64,000 nucleotides of DNA, taken from NCBI GenBank assembly GCA_964633715.1, contig CAZWHQ010000020.1, forward strand, positions 1 to 64,000, written 5' to 3'. This DNA comes from JAUWVG01 sp964633715 (lineage in GTDB: Bacteria; Acidobacteriota; Aminicenantia; Aminicenantales; Aminicenantaceae). Position 1 is the stretch's first letter. Each line of letters starts with the position of its first letter. The notes below the pieces were generated by a model. The model made no database searches. It was not told the DNA's origin and saw only the letters and a program-made list of their open reading frames with translations. This document shows, one piece after another, positions 9,352 through 19,151 of the stretch. The position numbers and the translations under genes were made by a program.

Positions 9352-10176
9352 TCAAGAAGGTTCAGGAAAAATCTGGCGATAATGGTGTGGAAAATAATTG
9401 GCTCGCTGGTAGATCTGGGGAATGTCCTTTGAAAGACGAGGTTGAGAAAAAATAGACTTTAGAATTCTTTCTATGTGTCTGTCCCCGGACCATATGGTTT
9501 TTGGCCGTCCATCCAACGCGGCCCTTAAGCAGCAGTTGGCCACAAAGTTCAGATCCGTGTCTCCGGGCATCTCAGCCTGATGTTCTTTGAAATAAAATCG
9601 GCATGTGGAGACGATTGTTTCGTGGAAAGAATCATTCTTATACTCAAATACCTTTCCTCTTCTTTTGAGGCTGTTCAGTGCGCGGTCGATGTTATCAAGA
9701 AAGAGCTTTTGATGAATCCATATGTTTTCAATCCACTTCTCATTGAGCTGTTTGCGGTGATGGAACATGTTCACAAAATTCTTGAAACCGGACTGCTGTT
9801 CCACAAAGATGTCCTCTGTGGTGATAAGATCTGGTTTAAAGATGATATCGACCAGAATACGGATAAATTGGTTTAAGGCAGAAAACAGAACAGGGAGATG
9901 TTTTCTAAATTTTTCATTTTTTGAACGTTTGATATAGCCGATGTAGCTGAATACCTGATTGATGAAAGTCGCACGCATATATCCGGGATGCCGAGGGGTT
10001 CCTGATTGAGAATCTTCTGTTTTGCGCGGATCTTTAACTTGAGGTATGGGGAGGTCTTCGGGGATAAACGCCGTAAATATATTCGAATCTGCGATATTTT
10101 CGAACTCGTTTTGATGAAGAGCAGTTTTAAGGGAGTCTGGATATGTATTTCTCTTGGCCACCGCGTCTAATCCCAC
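9352..10176 (-). CDS. hypothetical protein, possible C-terminal PIN-like domain
   Basis: A 274-residue protein I do not recognise as a whole. The C-terminal part (about residues 205-250) contains GDTDLNFVANC followed by KTIWSGDRHIERIL. This resembles the third and fourth acidic sites of PIN nucleases (D..D..FVA then S/T-x-D). No clear N-terminal PIN strand with its first Asp is visible, so the domain may be permuted, divergent or truncated. The start is GTG with no evident ribosome binding site, and an in-frame stop lies 7 codons upstream. It lies between the NhaC gene and a decayed FtsX gene, in a stretch with signs of degradation. Function is unknown. Confidence 0.45.
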   Translation of the reverse strand: MGLDAVAKRNTYPDSLKTALHQNEFENIADSNIFTAFIPEDLPIPQVKDPRKTEDSQSGTPRHPGYMRATFINQVFSYIGYIKRSKNEKFRKHLPVLFSALNQFIRILVDIIFKPDLITTEDIFVEQQSGFKNFVNMFHHRKQLNEKWIENIWIHQKLFLDNIDRALNSLKRRGKVFEYKNDSFHETIVSTCRFYFKEHQAEMPGDTDLNFVANCCLRAALDGRPKTIWSGDRHIERILKSIFSQPRLSKDIPQIYQRANYFPHHYRQIFPEPS

Positions 10177-10228
10177 TTTATGTGGTTGGGGCCATTATAC
10201 CTGAACTTTTTGAGATATTCTAATCCAA

Positions 10229-10670
10229 TTATTCATAGCGAAGGGCCTGGACAGGATCGGTGTTTGCTGTGCGGACGGAATGGTAACTGACTGTCATCAA
10301 AGAAATAATAGCGGCAGAAGCCATAGATATCACGAAGATCCCGATTCCCGGCTCGATCCGGTAGACAAAATCGGCCAGCCATCTTTTCATTATAAAATAT
10401 GCGGCGGGCCCCGACAACTTTGCGCATCCCAACTTCTCTGGAGCGGCTGTGAGAACGGGCTGTCGAGAGGTTCATAAAATTAAAGATGGCAATCAGCAGG
10501 ATAAAAAAGGCCACGGCCGCCATAGAATAGACGTTGCTGATATCGCCTTTGTTCCGGTTGTGTCCATCGAAAACGACATTTTTAGAGCGGAGGTGAACAT
10601 CCTTTATCGAGATATCCCCATTTTTAAGGTCATTAAGTAGTAATACGTCATGGGACCATAAAAAGTTGTA
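10229..10670 (-). pseudogene. decayed FtsX/MacB-like ABC transporter permease
   Basis: Two reading frames carry pieces of one protein family. The upstream piece reads GDISIKDVHLRSKN, then GDISNVYSMAAVAFFILLIA, then FNFMNLSTARS and REVGMRKVVGARR. The downstream piece, in another frame, reads RWLADFVYRIEPGIGIF and ends in ANTDPVQALRYE, the usual C-terminus of these permeases. The roughly 100 residues that normally lie between VVGARR and the last periplasmic segment are missing, and so is the whole N-terminal half. An in-frame TAG closes the frame upstream at 10671-10673. This is a remnant, not a working permease. Confidence 0.85.
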
Positions 10671-10770
10671 CTAAAATGAAAAGAGGATGGATTTACTTTG
10701 AGTTATTAAGCAGAAACAGGCTTTACCTTGAGTGATTCAAATCAGGGAATTTTACAAGTCTAAAGAAGGC

Positions 10771-13476
10771 TCAGAGATATGACTTCAAGAAACGTGCGGT
10801 GTAAGAGGTATTGGATTGAATGATTTCTTCGGGCGTGCCCTGCGCGACGATCTGTCCTCCTCTCTCTCCGCCTTCCGGCCCAAGGTCGATGATAAAATCG
10901 GCACATTTAATCATGTCCAAATTGTGCTCGATGACAACAACAGTGTGCCCTTCTTCCACCAGTGTTTGGAAAGTCTTGAGGAGAATCTGAATGTCGTCCT
11001 GGTGGAGTCCGATGGTGGGCTCGTCAAAAAGATAAAGCATTTTATCTTTTTTCTTGGAGACAAGATTGTAGGCAAGTTTAATTCTCTGGAGCTCTCCTCC
11101 AGAAAGGGTGGTTGTGGGCTGTCCAAGCTTGACATAGCCCAAACCCACATCCAAAAGAGGGGAGAGTTTTTTCTGGATTTTTGGAATTTCTGTAAAAAAA
11201 TCACATGCTTCCTCGATACTCATCTGAAGGATATCATCGATATTTTTTCCCTGGTGTTTGATTTCGAGAATGTCTATCTGGAACCGCTTTCCTTTGCAAG
11301 CCTCACATGTTAGGACAACGTCGGAGAGAAACTGCATCTCCACAATCTGAATGCCTGCTCCCTTGCATTCTTCACATCGGCCTCCCGAGGTATTAAACGA
11401 GAAATACCCTGGCTTAAAACCCAATAATTTTGCTTCTCTTGTACGGCTGAAAATGTCGCGGATGTCATCCATGGCCTTGGTGTAGGTGGCGGGGATGGAG
11501 CGAGGGGAGGTGCTGATAGGCGCCTGGTCAACCATGACGATTTTATCCACGTTTTCCTTTTCAATGATGTCCTGAAATCCGTCCGTTCGCTCTCCCTTCC
11601 ATCCGCGGTAAAGGACATCGTAGAGAAGAGTGCTTTTGCCTGATCCTGAAACGCCCGTGATGCAGGTGAATATGTTCACAGGTATTTTGACGTCCAGATT
11701 TTTAAGATTGTGTTTGTGTGCATTGGTGATGGTGATAAATCTTTTGGATGTTCGCCTCTTTTTGGGAACTTTGATTTTTTCCTCTCCGCGCATATACCGG
11801 GCTGTGAGTGTATCCGAAGATTTGAGGAAATTATCCATAGAACCCGCATACATCACTTCCCCGCCATATCGTCCGGCCTTCGGTCCGAGGTCGATCAAAT
11901 AGTCCGCCGAACGAATGATTTCCGGATCATGCTCGACTACAATGACGGTGTTCCCAATATCCTTGAGAGATTTGAGAATTTCGATCAATCGCAAATTGTC
12001 CCGTGGATGGAGACCGATGCTGGGCTCGTCAAGCACAAACAAGGTGCTGACAAGTGACGCACTCAAGGCGGCGGCTAGGTTGATTCGTTGGGCTTCACCT
12101 CCGCTCAGAGTGAAGGTGATCCTGTCCAGAGTGATGTAATCCAGTCCCACTTCCAGAAGGAATTTTAATCTATTTTTGATTTCAACAATGAGACGTGCGG
12201 CGACCTGTTTTTGGAACGGGGAGAGAACCAGGCTGTTAAGAAAATCGTAGGCCTCCCTGACTGTTTTACTGACGAATTGGCCGATATTGGTGCTGTCGAT
12301 CTGGACGCTCAAGGCCTTTTTATTAAGCCGCAGCTGAAGGCACTCCGGGCAGGGGATGTATTTCCTGTAGCGGGCGATAAAGACTCTTACCTGAACCTTA
12401 TATTTTTTGCGCTGCAGCCTGTCGAAAAACCCTTGAACCCCCTTGTAGCGTCCCTCTCCCGTGAAGATAAAACGCTGCCAGTCCTCTTTTAAGTCCTTGT
12501 AGGGAACATCCGTTGGAATACCTCTACTTTGGGCTTCAGTGATGAGCCGCCGCATGCGGTGCCGGGATACACCTTTGCTCCATGGCTCTACCGCACCATC
12601 TTCGATGGATTTATTGTGATCGGGAATAATTTTGTCCTCATCAATAACAGCCAGGTCTCCAAACCCGTGGCAGAGAGGGCAGGCCCCCTGTGGGCTGTTA
12701 AAAGAAAAGAGGTTGGGGACAGGCTCTTCATAGATCAGGTCACAGGACTTGCACTCCAACTTGTCGGAAAAGATAAATTCCCTATGATCCTCGCTTTGGA
12801 CTTTAACTCTTCCTCCACCTTTTTTTAATCCGAGCTCGAGAGAATCCACGAGACGCTCTCTATCCTCGGGATCTATTGTCAGGCGGTCAACAAAAACGTT
12901 GAGGAACTCCTTTTCTTTGAGTTTTGCCTTTTCGAGTTCAACGATGGTGTCTCCCTGGATGATCCGATGGAATCCATCTTTTTTCAGGTCATCCCATCCG
13001 TTCTCTATGGGCCTGGAAAAGGAGATGAGGATTTTTGATCGAGAAGAAAGTTTATAGAGCTCATCAACGATGGCGTCGATGCTGTCGCGGATAACAGGTT
13101 TTCCGCATGTGCTGCAGTGAATGGTGCCTATTCGTGCATAGAGGATTCTGGCAAAGTCATGGATTTCGGTGACTGTGGCCACAGTAGAGCGCGGATTTTT
13201 TGTCACAGCTTTCTGTTGGATAGCGATGGCTGGAGTAATTCCCTCGATGAGATCGGAGTCGGGTTTTTCCATGCGCTCTAAAAATTGGCGAGCATAAGCG
13301 GATAGGGATTCGATAAAGCGGCGCTGCCCTTCAGCATAGAGCGTGTCGAAGGCAAGCGATGACTTGCCCGAACCCGAGACACCGGTGATGATGATTTGTT
13401 TATTTATTGGGATATCGAGATCGATATTTTTCAGGTTGTGAACCCTGACGCCGCGGAGTTTGATAACCGTGTCCAT
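10771..13476 (-). CDS. uvrA: excinuclease ABC subunit A
   Basis: The damage-recognition ATPase of nucleotide excision repair. The 901-residue protein has two ABC modules: Walker A GVSGSGKSSLAFDT near the N-terminus with a signature LSGGEAQRINLA, and Walker A GVSGSGKSTLLYDV in the second half with LSGGELQRIKLA. Zinc-finger cysteines appear in CKSCD...CPLCHGFG and in CEECKGAG...CEACKGKRF. It is slightly shorter than the usual 940 residues. It reads away from the divergent DUF3311 gene, and the 115-bp gap between them should hold both promoters. An ATTATA at 13491 (minus strand TATAAT) could be its -10. Confidence 0.96.
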   Translation of the reverse strand: MDTVIKLRGVRVHNLKNIDLDIPINKQIIITGVSGSGKSSLAFDTLYAEGQRRFIESLSAYARQFLERMEKPDSDLIEGITPAIAIQQKAVTKNPRSTVATVTEIHDFARILYARIGTIHCSTCGKPVIRDSIDAIVDELYKLSSRSKILISFSRPIENGWDDLKKDGFHRIIQGDTIVELEKAKLKEKEFLNVFVDRLTIDPEDRERLVDSLELGLKKGGGRVKVQSEDHREFIFSDKLECKSCDLIYEEPVPNLFSFNSPQGACPLCHGFGDLAVIDEDKIIPDHNKSIEDGAVEPWSKGVSRHRMRRLITEAQSRGIPTDVPYKDLKEDWQRFIFTGEGRYKGVQGFFDRLQRKKYKVQVRVFIARYRKYIPCPECLQLRLNKKALSVQIDSTNIGQFVSKTVREAYDFLNSLVLSPFQKQVAARLIVEIKNRLKFLLEVGLDYITLDRITFTLSGGEAQRINLAAALSASLVSTLFVLDEPSIGLHPRDNLRLIEILKSLKDIGNTVIVVEHDPEIIRSADYLIDLGPKAGRYGGEVMYAGSMDNFLKSSDTLTARYMRGEEKIKVPKKRRTSKRFITITNAHKHNLKNLDVKIPVNIFTCITGVSGSGKSTLLYDVLYRGWKGERTDGFQDIIEKENVDKIVMVDQAPISTSPRSIPATYTKAMDDIRDIFSRTREAKLLGFKPGYFSFNTSGGRCEECKGAGIQIVEMQFLSDVVLTCEACKGKRFQIDILEIKHQGKNIDDILQMSIEEACDFFTEIPKIQKKLSPLLDVGLGYVKLGQPTTTLSGGELQRIKLAYNLVSKKKDKMLYLFDEPTIGLHQDDIQILLKTFQTLVEEGHTVVVIEHNLDMIKCADFIIDLGPEGGERGGQIVAQGTPEEIIQSNTSYTARFLKSYL

Positions 13477-13591
13477 TGTTTTTAATGTTCTATTATAAGA
13501 GAAATAGTGAAGACAGACTACTTCTTTACAAAAGCTTTTCTATTTCCTTGAGAAGCCTGATATAATGGGCGCGTTTTTGAAGGAGGTGTGG

Positions 13592-13813
13592 ATGAAAAAA
13601 GGCACAAAGTATGCACTAATGCTCGGAGCTATTCCTTTTCTTTGCCTGGTCTTTGCCCTTCCTTTGGTCAACCGCATCAAGCCCATTATATTAGGATTGC
13701 CGTTTCTCCTCTTCTGGATGCTTTTCTGGGTGGCTATGACACCACTGATTCTCTTTTTTGCCTACAAAGTGGAGAAAAAGTATAACGCTATGGATGAGGA
13801 AGACAAACAATGA
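13592..13813 (+). CDS. small membrane protein, DUF3311 family
   Basis: A 73-residue protein with two hydrophobic segments and the pattern GAIPFLCLVFALPLVNRIKP then GLPFLLFWMLFW, matching DUF3311. Such proteins are encoded directly before sodium:solute symporters and are thought to be an accessory subunit, like the YhdT/PanF pairing. The start at 13592 has AAGGAGG 6 bp upstream. An earlier in-frame start would swallow that site. The stop overlaps the symporter start by 4 bp (ATGA). A TATAAT at 13561 could be a -10 box but has no good -35. Confidence 0.85.
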   Translation: MKKGTKYALMLGAIPFLCLVFALPLVNRIKPIILGLPFLLFWMLFWVAMTPLILFFAYKVEKKYNAMDEEDKQ

Positions 13814-15237
13814 ATACTGCGATGGTGATCATCCTGGGAGTCATTATTTTCTCAGCTTTTGTGGGGATATTTGCAGGACGAAAGGTGAAGATGAACCTGG
13901 AAAATTGGGCCGTAGGCGGCAGGAAATTTGGAATAATAATCATTTGGTTGCTCATGGCCGGGGAGATCTACACGACTTTCACATTTCTTGGAGCTAGCGG
14001 GTGGGCCTACTCAAAGGGCGCGCCGGCGTTTTATATTCTCGCATATGGCGCCTTGGCCTACACCCTTTCCTTTTTCATCCTCCCTGCTCTCTGGCAAATC
14101 GGCAAAAAGCATGGACTGCACACGCAGCCTGATTTTTTTATCAAGCGGTATGACAGCCGCACACTTGGTGTTTTTGTGGCACTTGTGGGAGTTTTTTCAA
14201 TCATCCCCTATCTCCAACTGCAGTTGGCCGGGTTGGGTTTGATTGTCGAGGTGGCCAGCGATGGCGCGATCAACACAAAAGTCGCCATTCTCATTGCTTT
14301 TCTTCTGACGAGCCTCTTTGTTTACACCAGCGGGATAAGAGGCGCGGCCTGGGTGGCCATCATCAAGGACGTGATGATGATCCTGGCCGTTCTTGTCGTG
14401 GGGATTGGTGTGCCCGTTATCTACTTTGGCGGTTTTGGAAGGATGTTCAGGGTTTTGATCGAAAAAATGCCCGATCATATCGTCTTTCCGGGTGCTGTCC
14501 CTAATATGGATGTCATATGGGTAATGTCCACCCTGCTTCTGACTGGCTTGGGATTTTACATGTGGCCGCATGTTTTTGGTTCGGCCTTTTCGGCTAAAAG
14601 CGACAAGATTATCAAACGCAACGCTATTATTATGCCGTTTTATCAGATTCCTATTCTTCTTATCTTCATGGTGGGATTTACAGCACTCCTTGTTTTACCT
14701 GGGTTGCAGAATGGCGACATGGCCTTTCTTGAGATCGTCAAGAAAACGTATCCATCCTGGTTTTTGGGATTTGTTGGGGCTGCAGGGGCCGTGACGGCCA
14801 TGGTGCCAGCCGCTATCCTTGTTCTTTTTGGGGCGACGCTGCTGGCAAAAAATGTCTACCAGACAGGATTTAATCCCAATGCATCTGAAGAGAAAGTGAT
14901 GCGGCTGTCCAGATTGATGGTTTTATTCATCACGAGTCTAGCGCTGATCTTTGCGCTCTTTTTTCCAAATGAGCTGGTCAATCTTCTCATTTTCGGGTAT
15001 GACGGAGTGTGCCAGTTTTTTCCAGGAGTTGTGTTTGGATTATTCTGGGAGCGCGTATCAAAAACCGGTGTTTTTGCAGGATTGGTCGCAGGGATTGGAA
15101 TTGTTGTGGGATTAATTATCACCCAAAACGATCCCTTTCTGGGATTGAATGTTGGTTTTGTGGGTCTGTTGGTCAATGTAGTGATAACATATTTGGTGAG
15201 TTTGAAAACTCAACCGATCAAGATAAAAGGATGGTAA
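13810..15237 (+). CDS. sodium:solute symporter (SSS family)
   Basis: A 475-residue polytopic carrier of the SSS family with about 13 hydrophobic segments. The N-terminal helix is followed by the family features NLENWAVGGRKFG and GEIYTTFTFLGASGWAYSKG. It uses the sodium gradient to import a small solute. It is translationally coupled to the DUF3311 gene and followed 47 bp later by an M20 amidohydrolase. That context suggests it imports an acylated amino acid or peptide-like amide that the amidohydrolase then cleaves. Substrate class within SSS (pantothenate, proline or other) is not determined. Confidence 0.92.
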   Translation: MNTAMVIILGVIIFSAFVGIFAGRKVKMNLENWAVGGRKFGIIIIWLLMAGEIYTTFTFLGASGWAYSKGAPAFYILAYGALAYTLSFFILPALWQIGKKHGLHTQPDFFIKRYDSRTLGVFVALVGVFSIIPYLQLQLAGLGLIVEVASDGAINTKVAILIAFLLTSLFVYTSGIRGAAWVAIIKDVMMILAVLVVGIGVPVIYFGGFGRMFRVLIEKMPDHIVFPGAVPNMDVIWVMSTLLLTGLGFYMWPHVFGSAFSAKSDKIIKRNAIIMPFYQIPILLIFMVGFTALLVLPGLQNGDMAFLEIVKKTYPSWFLGFVGAAGAVTAMVPAAILVLFGATLLAKNVYQTGFNPNASEEKVMRLSRLMVLFITSLALIFALFFPNELVNLLIFGYDGVCQFFPGVVFGLFWERVSKTGVFAGLVAGIGIVVGLIITQNDPFLGLNVGFVGLLVNVVITYLVSLKTQPIKIKGW

Positions 15238-15284
15238 ATGAAAATGGATAGAAACTATATGAGGCGATGGTCTGGAGGAATGAA

Positions 15285-16466
15285 ATGATTAAAAATATCA
15301 GCAAGGACATCAAAGAACTCTCGTTGAAACTCATTGAGTGGAGGCGGGATTTTCACCGTTTTCCCGAAGTGGCCTTCCGTGAAGAGAGAACGTCCAAAGT
15401 TCTTAAGGATATTTTGGAAGGCTTCGGCCTTCCTGTCCGTTCAATGGCCAAAACTGGGCTGCGGGCCGATCTGCGAGGCAAGCCGGGGGGAAAAACCGTT
15501 GCTCTTCGGGCAGATATCGATGCCCTGCCTTTACAGGAAGAAGCAGACAGTGATTATAAGTCCGAAAATCCGGGGGCGATGCATGCCTGTGGTCATGACG
15601 GTCACATGGCCATCATTCTGGGGGTGGCCAAGATCCTGGTGGAGAGAAAGGACAGATTCAAAGGCAATGTCGTTTTCCTGTTCCAGCCGTCCGAGGAGCT
15701 TCCTCCCGGAGGAGCCAAACCCATGGTCGAAGAAGGTGCCCTGGAGGGCGTGGATGCCGTCTTTGGTCTTCATCTTTGGCAGAACCTGCCGACGGGAAAA
15801 GTTGGAATGGTCAACGGGCCTATGATGGCCGCTGCAGATAATTTTTCTATAACAGTGAGTGGGAAAGCCGGCCACGGCTCTATGCCTCATCAGACGGTGG
15901 ATCCCATTCTTGTGGCTTCACAGGTTGTCTGTAATGTACAGAGTATTGTCAGCCGGAATGTGGATCCTCTCAAACCGGCGGTCGTCTCCTTTGGTGCTAT
16001 AACGGGTGGAACCATCAACAACAGTATTCCCGATAACGTGCTGCTGAAGGGAACGGTCAGAAGCTTCGACCCAGAAATTCAAGATTTGGCGGAAAGGCGT
16101 CTCAATGAGATCGTCGAGAACACATGCCGGGCTTTTGGGGCAGAGGGAGAGCTTGTCTATGAGAGAGGGTACCCGGCTCTAGTCAACCACGCCGCTGAAG
16201 TGGATTGTCTGCTCGAGGTAGTGAAAGAGACTTTGGGAGAAAACCGGATCGTCGACTTCGATCCGATTATGGGCGGTGAGGATTTTGCCTATTACCTTCA
16301 AAAGGTGCCCGGTGCTTTTTTCTTTTTCGGATCGGGAGATGGCAGGAATTATCCTCATCATCATCCAAAATTTGATATCGACGAGAGAGCGCTTCCTGAA
16401 GCCACTCTGCTTATGACAAACCTCGTTCTGCAATTTCTGGAGAAAGCGAATGGACCGCAAAAATGA
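15285..16466 (+). CDS. M20 family amidohydrolase (hippurate/N-acyl-amino-acid hydrolase type)
   Basis: A cytoplasmic metal-dependent amidase of 393 residues. The metal and catalytic motifs are present: RADIDALP, MHACGHDGH and, towards the C-terminus, MGGEDFAYY with a following GSGD and HHPKFDIDE. The dimerisation lid domain (GKAGHGSMPHQTVDP) is intact. The ATG at 15285 has GGAGGAATGAA just upstream and is preferred over one at 15267. By family, it removes acyl groups from amino acids or related amides. Co-location with the sodium symporter points to a salvage route for an imported substrate. Confidence 0.92.
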   Translation: MIKNISKDIKELSLKLIEWRRDFHRFPEVAFREERTSKVLKDILEGFGLPVRSMAKTGLRADLRGKPGGKTVALRADIDALPLQEEADSDYKSENPGAMHACGHDGHMAIILGVAKILVERKDRFKGNVVFLFQPSEELPPGGAKPMVEEGALEGVDAVFGLHLWQNLPTGKVGMVNGPMMAAADNFSITVSGKAGHGSMPHQTVDPILVASQVVCNVQSIVSRNVDPLKPAVVSFGAITGGTINNSIPDNVLLKGTVRSFDPEIQDLAERRLNEIVENTCRAFGAEGELVYERGYPALVNHAAEVDCLLEVVKETLGENRIVDFDPIMGGEDFAYYLQKVPGAFFFFGSGDGRNYPHHHPKFDIDERALPEATLLMTNLVLQFLEKANGPQK

Positions 16467-16585
16467 GAAAATACGAATGGGCGGTGGTTTTGATCGTATT
16501 GGGGCCGTCCGTAATCCCAAAGGCCGGAGTTTCGAGTTCCAGCACCTCCTCTATCCTGCGGACTGGATTTTTTAGATAAAAAAAT

Positions 16586-17146
16586 ATGGATCTGATCCTT
16601 GTCCTGCCCATTGCGCTGGCTTTAGCCATGGACGCATTCGCCGTTTCTGTGGGTCTCAGTGCCCATCGAAAAGGGCTTTTGCGAGCGCAGATTTTACGGC
16701 TGGCCTTTAGTTTTGGGCTTTTCCAGTTTTTAATGCCCCTTTTTGGCTGGCTGGCTGGACAGACTATTTTAAACTCCATAAAAACCGTTGATCACTGGGT
16801 AGCGTTTGGGCTGCTGGTTGTTATTGGGATAAAAATGATCTATGAGTCGTTTAAATCCACGAGATCAATTTCGAATCAGGAAAGGGATCCTACAAAAGGA
16901 TTTATCCTTGTCATCCTTTCTGTGGCCACGAGCATAGATGCGTTAGCTGTGGGTCTCAGTTTTGCTGCTCTCAATATGTCCGTTTTTGTCCCTTCTCTTA
17001 TAATCGGAATTGTAGCTTTTGTGTTGACATTCATCGGCACAAAAATCGGCCCCCTCTTTGGATTGCTGATGGGCAAGAGGGCCGAGCTAATTGGAGGGTT
17101 TGTGTTGATTTTGATTGGGATAAAAATTCTGATCGACCATCTCTAA
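16586..17146 (+). CDS. mntP: putative manganese efflux pump MntP
   Basis: A 186-residue inner-membrane protein with six hydrophobic segments in two repeats. The repeated motif is LAMDAFAVSVGLS near residue 14 and SIDALAVGLSFA near residue 118, with the conserved Asp in each. The start fits the family N-terminus although no strong ribosome binding site is seen. The 119-bp leader after the amidohydrolase gene contains a GGCC...GGCC stem, but I did not find the yybP-ykoY manganese riboswitch consensus. The stop codon overlaps the stop of the convergent btuB gene by 2 bp. Confidence 0.92.
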   Translation: MDLILVLPIALALAMDAFAVSVGLSAHRKGLLRAQILRLAFSFGLFQFLMPLFGWLAGQTILNSIKTVDHWVAFGLLVVIGIKMIYESFKSTRSISNQERDPTKGFILVILSVATSIDALAVGLSFAALNMSVFVPSLIIGIVAFVLTFIGTKIGPLFGLLMGKRAELIGGFVLILIGIKILIDHL

Positions 17147-19101
17147 AAGTCAACTCTGAATCCTCCAAAGATTGAAAAACCCGGAGCTCCATACCCTTTG
17201 ACGGTTTCATAGTTTGTATTAAAGATATTTTCGAGCCGGAGAAAGATTTGTGCTGAGGAGAGCATGTCATAGGAAACGGTACTGTTGACAAGCGTATAGG
17301 CAGGCATAGTGACCCGTTCCGAGGTGAATCCTACAAATTCCATATCATCCCGCCTACCAATAGACAGTAAAGAAAATTCGATGTGGCCTTTTGTCAGTAA
17401 ACTGATATGTATTCTGCTTTGAAAATGGCTGTTCGGACGCCTTAAGAGAGAGTCACCGGTATCTTTGTCTTTGTGATTAGCCGCTGTGTAACTGGCATGA
17501 AGAGAGAGATTCTTTGTCAATTGTCCTTTGAAGCCGAACTCAAATCCCTTCGATTTGGCCTCGGAAATATTGATGTACCCTTCCAAAAAATCAAAATCAA
17601 TGAGGTTGAAATAAGTGTGAGAAAAATACTGAGCAAAAAGTGTGATTTTTTCGTTGAGGAAGGTCTGTTCTATGCCAATGTCCCAACCCGTAGATTTTTC
17701 AGGTGCTAAGTTATTATTTCCGATGGGTCCCCAGAGTGTTCCCGGAGCATAAAGCTGGTAAAGGGAGGGAGATTTGAATCCCGTGCCAATGGTGCCCTTG
17801 ATCTTTGTCCCTGTATTTTCAATAAAATAAGCCGGGGCCAGACGAAATGTAAGGGAAGATCCATACTGGCTGTGAATGTCAAGGCGTGTACCCAGCGTGG
17901 CATAAAATCGGCCACTGAGTCGGAGCTGATCTTGAATGTAGATACCGGTTGTGCTGGTCTTTTGATGGGGAAACAGGGTCTGGTAGGGCCCCCACAATCC
18001 TTCGGATGTATACTCAGATTCCCCGCGTTCTTGCTGGTAATCGACTCCGAAAGTCACAGTATTTGTTTCGTGAAGAAAGAAGTTGTTCTGCCAATCGAGA
18101 TTGTAAAAGCGACTTGAGTAGAATGCCTGCTCACTGTCAAAAGGATGAAGATCATCAATGGGATTTTCATATGATCTGTCATAATCTACGACAGACAGAT
18201 TCAGTTTTTGCTCCCATTGGTTATTCCAGAGAAGCCACCGGGCTTGCCCTTTAAGGAAAAGAGAATTGTACTTCTGGAGATTGTTCGGATCGTCTCCATA
18301 GGCTCCACCAAAATTGTCGATGTCGATTTCTGTCTCGATGCGTCTGGCTACAAAGTCGAACTCCAGATTATCGCTCATTCTGAAACCAAAACGGCTGGAA
18401 AGGGTTAAGTTCTGATATCCATCCTTTTCTGAGTTGCCTTCGTAGGCTTCGTTGGCAGCCGAAAAGCCCGAGCTAAGGAGAAAAGAAACACCTGCAGAGT
18501 AAAAGATTTTTTCTGAGCTTCCACTGAGAGATGTGCTGCCGGAGAAAGTGCCAAATGATCCACCTTGGGAAGACAATGTAATTGTTGGACTGCCTTCGCC
18601 CCTTCTAGTGATGATATTGATGACTCCGCTGATGGCATCAGAGCCATAAAGTGTGCTTTGAGGGCCGCGGAGGACTTCTATCCTTTCCACATTGTCTAAG
18701 GAATAGTGAGCGAGATCAATTGAGCGCGACGGTGTGATGGGGTCATTGAGTTCCACTCCGTCCATCATCACAAGAGTATGTTCGGCGTTGCCTCCTCTGA
18801 TGTGAACAGAAGCAGCGGCGCCAATTGGCCCGTTTTGGGTGAGTGTGATTCCCATGATATCTTGAAGGATTTCGAGAACGGTTGTCTTTCTGGAACGAAT
18901 GATATCTTCTCGACTCACGACAGTTACCGAGCTAGCGATTTCTCTGGTCGGGGTATCTATACGTGTTGTTGTGACCGTGATTTCGTGTTGAATGGGAGGA
19001 TTCTCTTTCTTTTGCTTTTGATTCTCAGTTTTCTGTTCTGCAAAGAGTGGTCCAATCAAAAGCACTGAAATAAGGGCAGTCTTTAGAATACGTATTGTCA
19101 T
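17143..19101 (-). CDS. btuB: TonB-dependent cobalamin receptor (BtuB-like)
   Basis: An outer-membrane transporter of 652 residues from the ATG at 19101, which has TTTGGAGA 7-11 bp upstream. A signal peptide covers about residues 1-21. The plug domain has ITVTTTRI (TonB box region), VLEILQDIMGI, VHIRGGNAEHTLVMMDGVELNDP and VERIEVLRGPQSTLYGS, then VINIITRRG. The C-terminal barrel ends in the aromatic signature VDF. Assignment to vitamin B12 rests on the cobalamin riboswitch in its leader rather than on ligand residues. It is alone on the transcript within the window, without btuFCD. Confidence 0.93.
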   Translation of the reverse strand: MTIRILKTALISVLLIGPLFAEQKTENQKQKKENPPIQHEITVTTTRIDTPTREIASSVTVVSREDIIRSRKTTVLEILQDIMGITLTQNGPIGAAASVHIRGGNAEHTLVMMDGVELNDPITPSRSIDLAHYSLDNVERIEVLRGPQSTLYGSDAISGVINIITRRGEGSPTITLSSQGGSFGTFSGSTSLSGSSEKIFYSAGVSFLLSSGFSAANEAYEGNSEKDGYQNLTLSSRFGFRMSDNLEFDFVARRIETEIDIDNFGGAYGDDPNNLQKYNSLFLKGQARWLLWNNQWEQKLNLSVVDYDRSYENPIDDLHPFDSEQAFYSSRFYNLDWQNNFFLHETNTVTFGVDYQQERGESEYTSEGLWGPYQTLFPHQKTSTTGIYIQDQLRLSGRFYATLGTRLDIHSQYGSSLTFRLAPAYFIENTGTKIKGTIGTGFKSPSLYQLYAPGTLWGPIGNNNLAPEKSTGWDIGIEQTFLNEKITLFAQYFSHTYFNLIDFDFLEGYINISEAKSKGFEFGFKGQLTKNLSLHASYTAANHKDKDTGDSLLRRPNSHFQSRIHISLLTKGHIEFSLLSIGRRDDMEFVGFTSERVTMPAYTLVNSTVSYDMLSSAQIFLRLENIFNTNYETVKGYGAPGFSIFGGFRVDF

Positions 19102-19151
19102 ATTCGTTTCTCCAAATTCTATAGCCCCCATTGTATTTGGGTAGGAAGGAT

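Noticed and set aside
9470..9490. GTCTGTCCCC-like stretch as a copy of the palindrome at 23-35
   Set aside because: It lies in coding sequence and lacks the inverted partner.
13548..13566. TTGAGA with TATAAT as a promoter for the DUF3311 gene
   Set aside because: The spacing is only 7 bp. The TATAAT may still be a -10 with a poor -35.
16467..16585. Possible manganese (yybP-ykoY) riboswitch before mntP
   Set aside because: The leader has a GGCC stem but lacks the conserved loop sequences I would expect. A covariance search could settle it.
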